This document shows, piece by piece, positions 54,337 through 64,000 of a DNA stretch of 64,000 nucleotides; the stretch's first letter is position 1; each line of letters begins with the position of its first letter. Below the pieces are notes generated by a model. That model ran no database searches. It saw only the letters and a list, made by a program, of their open reading frames with translations, and was not told the DNA's origin. The stretch lies in contig NC_079883.1 in assembly GCF_029227915.1 (NCBI RefSeq), forward strand, positions 1,240,001 through 1,304,000, given 5' to 3'. Source of the DNA: Hydractinia symbiolongicarpus. Lineage: Eukaryota > Cnidaria > Hydrozoa > Anthoathecata > Hydractiniidae. The position numbers were made by a program, and so were the translations under genes.

Positions 54337-55139
54337 AAGTTTAATCGCCGGCAAACGAACACCCGCGATTTCCCGTAAATCCCGGACTCGGCCCGTATAG
54401 TCAAAAGTATACAAAGAAAATAACCAGGGGGGAAACTCATTTCCCGAACGATTTTTTAAATTATTTTTTCACCACTAAAACGTATGAGACTTGTAGTTTT
54501 CAAAAATGTTTTCATTTTTGATGAGACGCTGAATAAAAGAAGTTTAATCGCCGGCAAACGAAAACCCGCGATTTTCCGTAAATCCCGGGCTCGGCCCGTA
54601 TAGTCAAAAGTATACAAAGAAAGTACCCTGCGAGTAAACTCATTTCCAGAACGATTTTTTAAATTATCTTTTCACCACTAAAACGCACGAGACTTGTAGT
54701 TTTCAAAAATGTTTTCATTTTTGATAAGACGCTGAATAAAGGAAGTTTAATCGCCGGCAAGCGAAAACCCGCGATTTCCCGTAAATCCCGGACTCGGCCC
54801 GTATAGTCAAAAGTATACAAAGAAAGTACCCTGCGAGTAAACTCATTTCCAGAACGATTTTTTAAATTATCTTTTCACCACTAAAACGCATGAGACTTGT
54901 AGTTTTCAAAAATGTTTTCATTTTTGATGAGACGCTGAATAAAAGATGTTTAATAGCCAGCAAACGAAAACCCGCGATTTATCGTAAATCCCGGGCTTGG
55001 CCCGTATAGTCGAATATATACGAAGAAATTACCCTGTGAGTAAACTCATTTCCAGAACGATTTTTTAAATTATCTTTTCACCACTAAAACGCATGAGACT
55101 TGTAGTTTTCAAAAATGTTTTCATTTTTGATGAGACGCT

Positions 55140-56390
55140 GAATAAAAGAAGTTTAATCGCCGGCAAACGAAAACCCGCGAATTCCCGTAATTCCCGGACT
55201 CGGCCCGTATAGTCAAAAGTATACAAAGAAAATACCCAGGGAGTAAACTCATTTCCAGAACGATTTTTTAAATTATCTTTTGACCACTAAAACGCATGAG
55301 ACTTGTAGTTTTCAAAAATGTTTTCATTTTTGATGAGACGCTGAATAAAAGATGTTTAATCGCCGGCAAACGAAAACCCGCGATTTCCCGTAAATCCCGA
55401 ACTCGGCCCGTATAGTCAAAAGTATACAAAGAAAGTACCCTGCGAGTAAACTCATTTCCAGAACGATTTTTTAAATTATCTTTTCACCACTAAAACGCAC
55501 GAGACTTGTAGTTTTCAAAAATGTTTTCATTTTTGATGAGACGCTGAATAAAAGAAGTTTAATCGCCGGCAAACGAAAACCCGCGAATTCCCGTAATTCC
55601 CGGACTCGGCCCGTATAGTCAAAAGTATACAAAGAAAATACCCAGGGAGTAAACTCATTTCCAGAACGATTTTTTAAATTATCTTTTCACCACTAAAACG
55701 CATGAGACTTGTAGTTTTCAAAAATGTTTTCATTTTTGATGAGACGCTGAATAAAAGAAGTTTAATCGCCGGCAAACGAAAACCCGCGAATTCCCGTAAT
55801 TCCCGGACTCGGCCCGTATAGTCAAAAGTATACAAAGAAAATACCCAGGGAGTAAACTCATTTCCAGAACGATTTTTTAAATTATCTTTTGACCACTAAA
55901 ACGCATGAGACTTGTAGTTTTCAAAAATGTTTTCATTTTTGATGAGACGCTGAATAAAAGATGTTTAATCGCCGGCAAACGAAAACCCGCGATTTCCCGT
56001 AAATCCCGAACTCGGCCCGTATAGTCAAAAGTATACAAAGAAAGTACCCTGCGAGTAAACTCATTTCCAGAACGATTTTTTAAATTATCTTTTCACCACT
56101 AAAACGCACGAGACTTGTAGTTTTCAAAAATGTTTTCATTTTTGATGAGACGCTGAATAAAAGAAGTTTAATCGCCGGCAAATAAAAACCCGCGAATTCC
56201 CGTAATTCCCGGACTCGGCCCGTATAGTCAAAAGTATACAAAGAAAATACCCAGGGAGTAAACTCATTTCCAGAACGATTTTTTAAATTATCTTTTCACC
56301 ACTAAAACGCATGAGACTTGTAGTTTTCAAAAATGTTTTCATTTTTGATGAGACGCTGAATAAAAGAAGTTTAATCGCCGGCAAACGAAA
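55140..56390 (+). repeat. Three-monomer tandem duplication, 609 bp
   Basis: The rare ATCTTTTGACCAC unit occurs near 55,271 and 55,880, 609 bp apart. In each case it is preceded by a CCCGTAATTCCCGG unit and followed by a TCCCGAACTCGG unit. A third ATCTTTTGACCAC copy lies near 60,354, inside the distant related block. The two adjacent copies are nearly identical by eye. Confidence 0.7.
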
Positions 56391-56514
56391 ATCCGAGATT
56401 TCCCGTAAATCCTAGACTCGGCCCGTATAGTCGAAAGTATACAGAGAAAGTACCCAGGGAGTAAACTCATTTCCCGAACGATTTTTTAAATTATTTTTTC
56501 GCCACTACAACGCA

Positions 56515-59500
56515 TGAGACTTGTAGTTTTCAAAAATGTTTTCATTTTTGATGAGACGCTGAATAAAAGAAGTTTAATCGCCGGCAAACGAAAACCCGCG
56601 ATTTTCCGTAAATCCCGTGCTTGGCCCGTATAGTCGAGTATATACAAAGAAAGTACCCTGTGAGTAAACTCCTTTCCAGAACGATTTTTTATATTATCTT
56701 TTCACCACTAAAACGCATGAGACTTGTAGTTTTCAAAAATGTTTTCATTTTTGATGAGATGCGGAATAAAAGAAGTTTAATCGCCGGCAAACGAACACCC
56801 GCGATTTCCCGTAAATCCCGGACTCGGACCGTATAGTCAAAAGTATACAAAGAAAATACCCAGGGGGGAAACTCATTTCCCGAACGATTTTTTAAATTAT
56901 TTTTTCACCACTAAAACGTATGAGACTTGTAGTTTTCAAAAATGTTTTCATTTTTGATGAGACGCTGAATAAAAGAAGTTTAATCGCCGGCAAACGAAAA
57001 CCCGCGATTTCCCGTAAATCCCGGGCTCGGCCCGTATAGTCAAAAGTAAACAAAGAAAGTACCCTGCGAGTAAACTCATTTCCAGAACGATTTTTTAAAT
57101 TATCTTTTCACCACTAAAACGCAGGAGACTTGTAGTTTTCAAAAATGTTTTCATTTTTGATGAGACGCTGAATAAAGGAAGTTTAATCGCCGGCAAACGA
57201 AAACCCGGGAATTCCCGTAAATCCCGGACTCCGCCCGTATAGTCAAAAGTATACAAAGAAAATACCAAGGGAGTAAACTCATTTCCATAACGATTTTTTA
57301 AATTATCTTTTCACCACTAAAACGCATGAGACTTGTAGTTTTCAAAAATGTTTTCATTTTTGATGAGACGCTGAATAAAAAAAGGTTAATCGCCGGCAAG
57401 CGAAAACCCGCAATTTCCCGTAAATCCCGGACTCGGCCCGTATAGTCAAAAGTATACAAAGAAAGTACCCTGCGAGTAAACTCATTTCCATAACGATTTT
57501 TTAAATTATCTTTTCACCACTAAAACGCATGAGACTTGTAGTTTTCAAAAATGTTTTCATTTTTGATGAGACGCTGAATAAAAGATGTTTAATCGCTGGC
57601 AAAGAAAACCCGCGATTTCCCGTAAATCCCGGACTCGGCCCGTATAGTCAAAAGTATACAAAGAAAGTACCCAGCGAGTAAACTCATTTCCAGAACGATT
57701 TTTTAAATTATCTTTTCACCACTAAAACGCACGAGACTTGTAGTTTTCAAAAATGTTTTCATTTTTGATGAGACGCTGAATAAAAGAAGTTTAATCGCCG
57801 GCAAACGAAAACCCGCGAATTCCCGTAAATCCCGTGCTTGGCCCGTATAGTCGAGTATATACAAAGAAAGTACCCTGTGAGTAAACTCCTTTCCAGAACG
57901 ATTTTTTATATTATCTTTTCACCACTAAAACGCATGAGACTTGTAGTTTTCAAAAATGTTTTCATTTTTGATGAGACGCTGAATAAAAGAAGTTTAATCG
58001 CCGGCAAACGAAAACCCGGGAATTCCCGTAATTCCCGGACTCGGCCCGTATAGTCAAAAGTATACAAAGAAAGTACCCAGCGAGTAAACTCATTTCCAGA
58101 ACGATTTTTTAAATTATCTTTTCACCACTAAAACGCACGAGACTTGTAGTTTTCAAAAATGTTTTCATTTTTGATGAGACGCTGAATAAAAGAAGTTTAA
58201 TCGCCGGCAAACGAAAACCCGCGAATTCCCGTAATTCCCGGACTCGGCCCGTATAGTCAAAAGTATACAAAGAAAATACCCGGGGAGTAAACTCATTTCC
58301 AGAACGATTTTTTAAATTATCTTTTCACCACTAAAACGCATGAGACTTGTAGTTTTCAAAAATGTTTTCATTTTTGATGAGACGCTGAATAAAAGAAGTT
58401 TAATCGCCGGCAAACGAAAACCCGCGAATTCCCGTAATTCCCGGACTCGGCCCGTATAGTCAAAAGTATACAAAGAAAATACCCAGGGAGTAAACTCATT
58501 TCCAGAACGATTTTTTAAATTATCTTTTCACCACTAAAACGCATGAGACTTGTAGTTTTCAAAAATGTTTTCATTTTTGATGAGACGCTGAATAAAAGAT
58601 GTTTAATCGCCGGCAAACGAAAACCTGCGATTTCCCGTAAATCCCGGACTCGGCCCGTATAGTCAAAAGTATACAAAGAAAGTACCCTGCGAGTAAACTC
58701 ATTTCCAGAACGATTTTTTAAATTATCTTTTCACCACTAAAACGCACGAGACTTGTAGTTTTCAAAAATGTTTTCATTTTTGATGAGACGCTGAATAAAA
58801 GAAGTTTAATCGCCGGCAAACGAAAACCCGCGAATTCCCGTAATTCCCGGACTCGGCCCGTATAGTCAAAAGTATACAAAGAAAATACCCAGGGAGTAAA
58901 CTCATTTCCAGAACGATTTTTTAAATTATCTTTTCACCACTAAAACGCATGAGACTTGTAGTTTTTAAAAATATTTTCATTTTTGATGAGACGCTGAATA
59001 AAAGAAGTTTAATCGCCGGCAAACGAAAATCCGAGATTTCCCGTAAATCCTAGACTCGGCCCGTATAGTCGAAAGTATACAGAGAAAGTACCCTGTGAGT
59101 AAACTCCTTTCCAGAACGATTTTTTAAATTATTTTTTCACCACTAAAACGTATGAGACTTGTAGTTTTCAAAAATGTTTTCATTTTTGATGAGACGCTGA
59201 ATAAAAGAAGTTTAATCGCCGGCAAACCAAAACCCGCGATTTTCCGTAAATCCCGGGCTCGGCCCGTATAGTCAAAAGTATACAAAGAAAGTACCCTGCG
59301 AGTAAACTCATTTCCAGAACGATTTTTTAAATTATCTTTTCACCACTAAAACGCACGAGACTTGTAGTTTTCAAAAATGTTTTCATTTTTGATAAGACGC
59401 TGAATAATGGAAGTTTAATCGCCGGCAAGCGAAAACCCGCGATTTCCCGTAAATCCCGGACTCGGCCCGTATAGTCAAAAGTATACAAAGAAAGTACCCT

Positions 59501-62500
59501 GCGAGTAAACTCATTTCCAGAACGATTTTTTAAATTATCTTTTCACCACTAAAACGCATGAGACTTGTAGTTTTCAAAAATGTTTTCATTTTTGATGAGA
59601 CGCTGAATAAAAGATGTTTAATCGCTGGCAAAGGAAAACCCGCAATTTCCCTTAAATCCCGGACTCGGCCCGTATAGTCAAAAGTATACAAAGAAAGTAC
59701 CCAGCGAGTAAACTCATTTCCAGAACGATTTTTTAAATTATCTTTTCACCACTAAAACGCACGAGACTTGTAGTTTTCACAAATGTTTTCATTTTTGATG
59801 AGACGCTGAATAAAAGAAGTTTAATCGCCGGCAAACGAAAACCCGCGAATTCCCGTAATTCCCGGACTCGGCCCGTATAGTCAAAAGTATACAAAGAAAA
59901 TACCCAGGGAGTAAACTCATTTCCAGAACGATTTTTTAAATTATCTTTTCACCACTAAAACGCATGAGACTTGTAGTTTTCAAAAATGTTTTCATTTTTG
60001 ATGAGACGCTGAATAAAAGATGTTTAATCGCCAGCAAACGAAAACCCGCGATTTATCGTAAATCCCGGGCTTGGCCCGTATAGTCGAATATATACGAAGA
60101 AATTACCCTGTGAGTAAACTCATTTCCAGAACGATTTTTTAAATTATCTTTTCACCACTAAAACGCATGAGACTTGTAGTTTTCAAAAATGTTTTCATTT
60201 TTGATGAGACGCTGAATAAAAGAAGTTTAATCGCCGGCAAACGAAAACCCGCGAATTCCCGTAATTCCCGGACTCGGCCCGTATAGTCAAAAGTATACAA
60301 AGAAAATACCCAGGGAGTAAACTCATTTCCAGAACGATTTTTTAAATTATCTTTTGACCACTAAAACGCATGAGACTTGTAGTTTTCAAAAATGTTTTCA
60401 TTTTTGATGAGACGCTGAATAAAAGATGTTTAATCGCCGGCAAACGAAAACCCGCGATTTCCCGTAAATCCCGAACTCGGCCCGTATAGTCAAAAGTATA
60501 CAAAGAAAGTACCCTGCGAGTAAACTCATTTCCAGAACGATTTTTTAAATTATCTTTTCACCACTAAAACGCACGAGACTTGTAGTTTTCAAAAATGTTT
60601 TCATTTTTGATGAGACGCTGAATAAAAGAAGTTTAATCGCCGGCAAACGAAAACCCGCGAATTCCCGTAATTCCCGGACTCGGCCCGTATAGTCAAAAGT
60701 ATACAAAGAAAATACCCAGGGAGTAAACTCATTTCCAGAACGATTTTTTAAATTATCTTTTCACCACTAAAACGCATGAGACTTGTAGTTTTCAAAAATG
60801 TTTTCATTTTTGATGAGACGCTGAATAAAAGAAGTTTAATCGCCGGCAAACGAAAATCCGAGATTTCCCGTAAATCCTAGACTCGGCCCGTATAGTCGAA
60901 AGTATACAGAGAAAGTACCCAGGGAGTAAACTCATTTCCCGAATGATTTTTTAAATTATTTTTTCGCCACTACAACGCATGAGACTTGTAGTTTTCAAAA
61001 ATGTTTTCATTTTTGATGAGACGCTGAATAAAAGAAGTTTAATCGCCGGCAAACGAAAACCCGCGATTTCCCGTAAATCCCGGGCTCGGCCCGTATAGTC
61101 AAAAGTATACAAAGAAAGTACCCTGCGAGTAAACTCATTTCCAGAACGATTTTTTAAATTATCTTTTTACCACTAAAACGCAGGAGACTTGTACTTTTCA
61201 AAAATGTTTTCATTTTTGATGAGACGCTGAATAAAGGAAGTTTAATCGCCGGCAAACGAAAACCCGCGAAATCCCGTAAATCCCGGACTCCGCCCGTATA
61301 GTCAAAAGTATACAAAGAAAATACCCAGGGAGTAAACTCATTTCCAGAACGATTTTTTAAATTATCTTTTCACCACTAAAAGGCATGAGACTTGTAGTTT
61401 TCAAAAATGTTTTCATTTTTGATGAGACGCTGAATAAAAGAAGTTTAATCGCCGGCAAACGAAAACCCGCGATTTTCCGTAAATCCCGTGCTTGGCCCGT
61501 ATAGTCGAGTATATACAAAGAAAGTACCCTGTGAGTAAACTCCTTTCCAGAACGATTTTTTATATTATCTTTTCACCACTAAAACGCATGAGACTTGTAG
61601 TTTTCAAAAATGTTTTCATTTTTGATGAGATGCGGAATAAAAGAAGTTTAATCGCCGGCAAACGAACACCCGCGATTTCCCGTAAATCCCGGACTCGGCC
61701 CGTATAGTCAAAAGTATACAAAGAAAATACCCAGGGGGGAAACTCATTTCCCGAACGATTTTTTAAATTATTTTTTCACCACTAAAACGTATGAGACTTG
61801 TAGTTTTCAAAAATGTTTTCATTTTTGATGAGACGCTGAATAAAAGAAGTTTAATCGCCGGCAAACGAAAACCCGCGATTTCCCGTAAATCCCGGGCTCG
61901 GCCCGTATAGTCAAAAGTATACAAAGAAAGTACCCTGCGAGTAAACTCATTTCCAGAACGATTTTTTAAATTATCTTTTCACCACTAAAACGCAGGAGAC
62001 TTGTAGTTTTCAAAAATGTTTTCATTTTTGATGAGACGCTGAATAAAGGAAGTTTAATCGCCGGCAAACGAAAACCCGGGAATTCCCGTAAATCCCGGAC
62101 TCCGCCCGTATAGTCAAAAGTATACAAAGAAAATACCAAGCGAGTAAACTCATTTCCAGAACGATTTTTTAAATTATCTTTTCACCACTAAAACGCATGA
62201 GACTTGTAGTTTTCAAAAATGTTTTCATTTTTGATGAGACGCTGAATAAAAAAAGGTTAATCGCCGGCAAGCGAAAACCCGCAATTTCCCGTAAATCCCG
62301 GACTCGGCCCGTATAGTCAAAAGTATACAAAGAAAGTACCCTGCGAGTAAACTCATTTCCATAACGATTTTTTAAATTATCTTTTCACCACTAAAACGCA
62401 TGAGACTTGTAGTTTTCAAAAATGTTTTCATTTTTGATGAGACGCTGAATAAAAGATGTTTAATCGCTGGCAAAGGAAAACCCGCGATTTCCCGTAAATC

Positions 62501-63957
62501 CCGGACTCGGCCCGTATAGTCAAAAGTATACAAAGAAAGTACCCAGCGAGTAAACTCATTTCCAGAACGATTTTTTAAATTATCTTTTCACCACTAAAAC
62601 GCACGAGACTTGTAGTTTTCAAAAATGTTTTCATTTTTGATGAGACGCTGAATAAAAGAAGTTTAATCGCCGGCAAACGAAAACCCGCGAATTCCCGTAA
62701 ATCCCGTGCTTGGCCCGTATAGTCGAGTATATACAAAGAAAGTACCCTGTGAGTAAACTCCTTTCCAGAACGATTTTTTATATTATCTTTTCACCACTAA
62801 AACGCATGAGACTTGTAGTTTTCAAAAATGTTTTCATTTTTGATGAGACGCTGAATAAAAGAAGTTTAATCGCCGGCAAACGAAAACCCGCGAATTCCCG
62901 TAATTCCCGGACTCGGCCCGTATAGTCAAAAGTATACAAAGAAAGTACCCAGCGAGTAAACTCATTTCCAGAACGATTTTTTAAATTATCTTTTCACCAC
63001 TAAAACGCACGAGACTTGTAGTTTTCAAAAATGTTTTCATTTTTGATGAGACGCTGAATAAAAGAAGTTTAATCGCCGGCAAACGAAAACCCGCGAATTC
63101 CCGTAATTCCCGGACTCGGCCCGTATAGTCAAAAGTATACAAAGAAAATACCCGGGGAGTAAACTCATTTCCAGAACGATTTTTTAAATTATCTTTTCAC
63201 CACTAAAACGCATGAGACTTGTAGTTTTCAAAAATGTTTTCATTTTTGATGAGACGCTGAATAAAAGAAGTTTAATCGCCGGCAAACGAAAACCCGCGAA
63301 TTCCCGTAATTCCCGGACTCGGCCCGTATAGTCAAAAGTATACAAAGAAAATACCCAGGGAGTAAACTCATTTCCAGAACGATTTTTTAAATTATCTTTT
63401 CACCACTAAAACGCATGAGACTTGTAGTTTTCAAAAATGTTTTCATTTTTCATGAGACGCTGAATAAAAGATGTTTAATCGCCGGCAAACGAAAACCTGC
63501 GATTTCCCGTAAATCCCGGACTCGGCCCGTATAGTCAAAAGTATACAAAGAAAGTACCCTGCGAGTAAACTCATTTCCAGAACGATTTTTTAAATTATCT
63601 TTTCACCACTAAAACGCACGAGACTTGTAGTTTTCAAAAATGTTTTCATTTTTGATGAGACGCTGAATAAAAGAAGTTTAATCGCCGGCAAACGAAAACC
63701 CGCGAATTCCCGTAATTCCCGGACTCGGCCCGTATAGTCAAAAGTATACAAAGAAAATACCCAGGGAGTAAACTCATTTCCAGAACGATTTTTTAAATTA
63801 TCTTTTCACCACTAAAACGCATGAGACTTGTAGTTTTTAAAAATATTTTCATTTTTGATGAGACGCTGAATAAAAGAAGTTTAATCGCCGGCAAACGAAA
63901 ATCCGAGATTTCCCGTAAATCCTAGACTCGGCCCGTATAGTCGAAAGTATACAGAGA
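56515..63957 (+). repeat. 24-monomer spaced duplication, offset 4,871-4,872 bp
   Basis: About 2.57 kb at 56,515-59,085 matches 61,386-63,957. Shared rare markers include GATGCGGAATAAAAG with CGAACACCC, CAGGGGGGAAAC, AAAAAAAGGTTAATCG, ACCCGGGGAG, and TTTTTAAAAATATTTTC with AAAATCCGAGATTTC. Differences are sparse, for example CCATAACG versus CCAGAACG near 57,295/62,167 and a one-base gap near 57,602. The intervening 59.1-61.4 kb is a mosaic related to 54.4-56.5 kb at offsets of 22, 23 and 25 monomers, with two extra monomers near 61.06-61.47 kb. Confidence 0.78.
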
Positions 63958-64000
63958 AAGTACCCAGGGAGTAAACTCATTTCCCGAACGATTTTTTAAA
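63930..64000 (+). repeat. Partial monomer at the right edge
   Basis: The last landmark begins at 63,930, so 71 bp of a further monomer are present, ending in the T-tract. It is a class B-like unit with TCGAAAGTATACAG and CCAGGGAG. The array clearly continues beyond the window. At the left edge the window happens to open one base before a monomer start, and nothing indicates an array boundary there either. Confidence 0.9.

Larger units (their letters stand above)
1..64000 (+). repeat. Satellite DNA array, ~203-bp monomer, ~315 head-to-tail copies
   Basis: The landmark GGCCCGTATAG and its variants recur every 203 bp or so (for example at 2, 205, 408 and 611), and the last start is at 63,930. 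All monomers lie in one orientation. Between any two landmarks the same order of blocks appears: a GTATAC dyad, a TAAACTCATTTCC-type block, a T-tract, CACCACTAAAACGCA, an inverted repeat, GAGACGC, and a CpG-rich end. Cumulative drift from an exact ladder is about 17 bp over the window, so no mobile element or unique segment interrupts it. Homogeneous arrays of this size are known from eukaryotic heterochromatin, and a centromeric or pericentromeric role is plausible but not shown by sequence alone. I do not recognise the family. No gene is present anywhere in the window, so this entry accounts for every stretch over 300 bases. Confidence 0.98.
53270..64000 (+). repeat. Domain V: CCCGTAATTCCCGG / GAGATGCGGAAT block
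   Basis: Markers include CGAATTCCCGTAATTCCCGG, AAACTCCTTTCCAG with TTTTTTATATT, GAGATGCGGAAT with CGAACACCC, and TTTTCGCCACTACAACG. The first monomers (53.37-53.78 kb) still match a module found near 1.83 kb and in domain III. From about 53.9 kb the domain V lineages take over. Blocks repeat at about 4.87 kb, as mosaics of 22 to 25 monomers. The domain continues past the right edge of the window. Confidence 0.65.

Noticed and set aside
8728-62925. Recurrent plus-strand open reading frames of 71-82 codons with near-identical products
   Set aside because: They begin with TTG inside the satellite, recur at multiples of 203 bp, and exist only where a variant removes one in-frame TAA. The 203-bp period is not a multiple of three, so the frame shifts each monomer. 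No ribosome-binding or start context, no recognisable domain.
1-64000. CRISPR array or prokaryotic repeat cassette
   Set aside because: The repeated unit is the entire 203 bp with no unique spacers between repeats, and there are no cas-like genes.
1-64000. Inserted transposon, LTR or solo element
   Set aside because: The landmark ladder holds across the window with a net drift of about 17 bp, and no target-site duplication or foreign segment was seen.
1-64000. tRNA, 5S or other polymerase III gene embedded in the repeat
   Set aside because: I found no convincing A-box/B-box pair or cloverleaf in the monomer on either strand. Short T-runs such as TTTTTT are part of the A/T tracts.
1-64000. 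Telomeric repeat or array boundary
   Set aside because: No short telomere-type tandem repeat is present, and both window edges lie within ordinary monomers.

Overview
The window is one uninterrupted tandem satellite array. A monomer of about 203 bp repeats head to tail, all in the same orientation, from the first base to the last. I count about 315 complete monomers: landmark starts run from position 2 to position 63,930, a mean spacing of about 202.95 bp. A 71-bp partial monomer closes the window. I found no gene, RNA gene, transposon, CRISPR array, unique-sequence island or inversion. Net length drift from a perfect 203-bp ladder is only about 17 bp over 64 kb, which leaves no room for an inserted element.

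The organism is almost certainly a eukaryote, because homogeneous satellite arrays of this length belong to centromeric, pericentromeric or subtelomeric heterochromatin. I do not recognise the satellite family and cannot name a species. A typical monomer is about 37% GC yet has 12 CpGs, about 1.7 times expectation by hand count. That fits a genome with little CpG methylation, such as many invertebrates, better than a heavily methylated vertebrate or plant. This is inference only.

Three main monomer classes are seen. Class A has the TCGAGTATATAC and CCTGTGAG motifs. Class B has TCAAAAGTATAC and CCAGGGAG. Class C is an A/B hybrid with TCGAATGTATAC. Diagnostic variants divide the array into five domains: I (1 to about 9.1 kb), II (about 9.1-24.6 kb), III (24.6-33.3 kb), IV (33.3-53.3 kb) and V (53.3 kb to the end). 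Within each domain, neighbouring blocks of 1, 2, 3, 4, 5, 6, 7, 8, 9, 10, 12, 14 or 24 monomers are duplicated, some almost without differences. The result is a nested, irregular higher-order repeat landscape with no single fixed unit. It is the expected outcome of repeated unequal exchange or replication slippage.

Each monomer alternates an AT-rich part of about 150 bp with a CpG-rich part of about 50 bp. The AT-rich part holds A/T tracts and a 9-bp inverted repeat. The CpG-rich part holds four CCCG motifs about one helical turn apart. Short open reading frames occur where a variant removes a recurrent in-frame stop. They are periodic by-products of the satellite, not genes.
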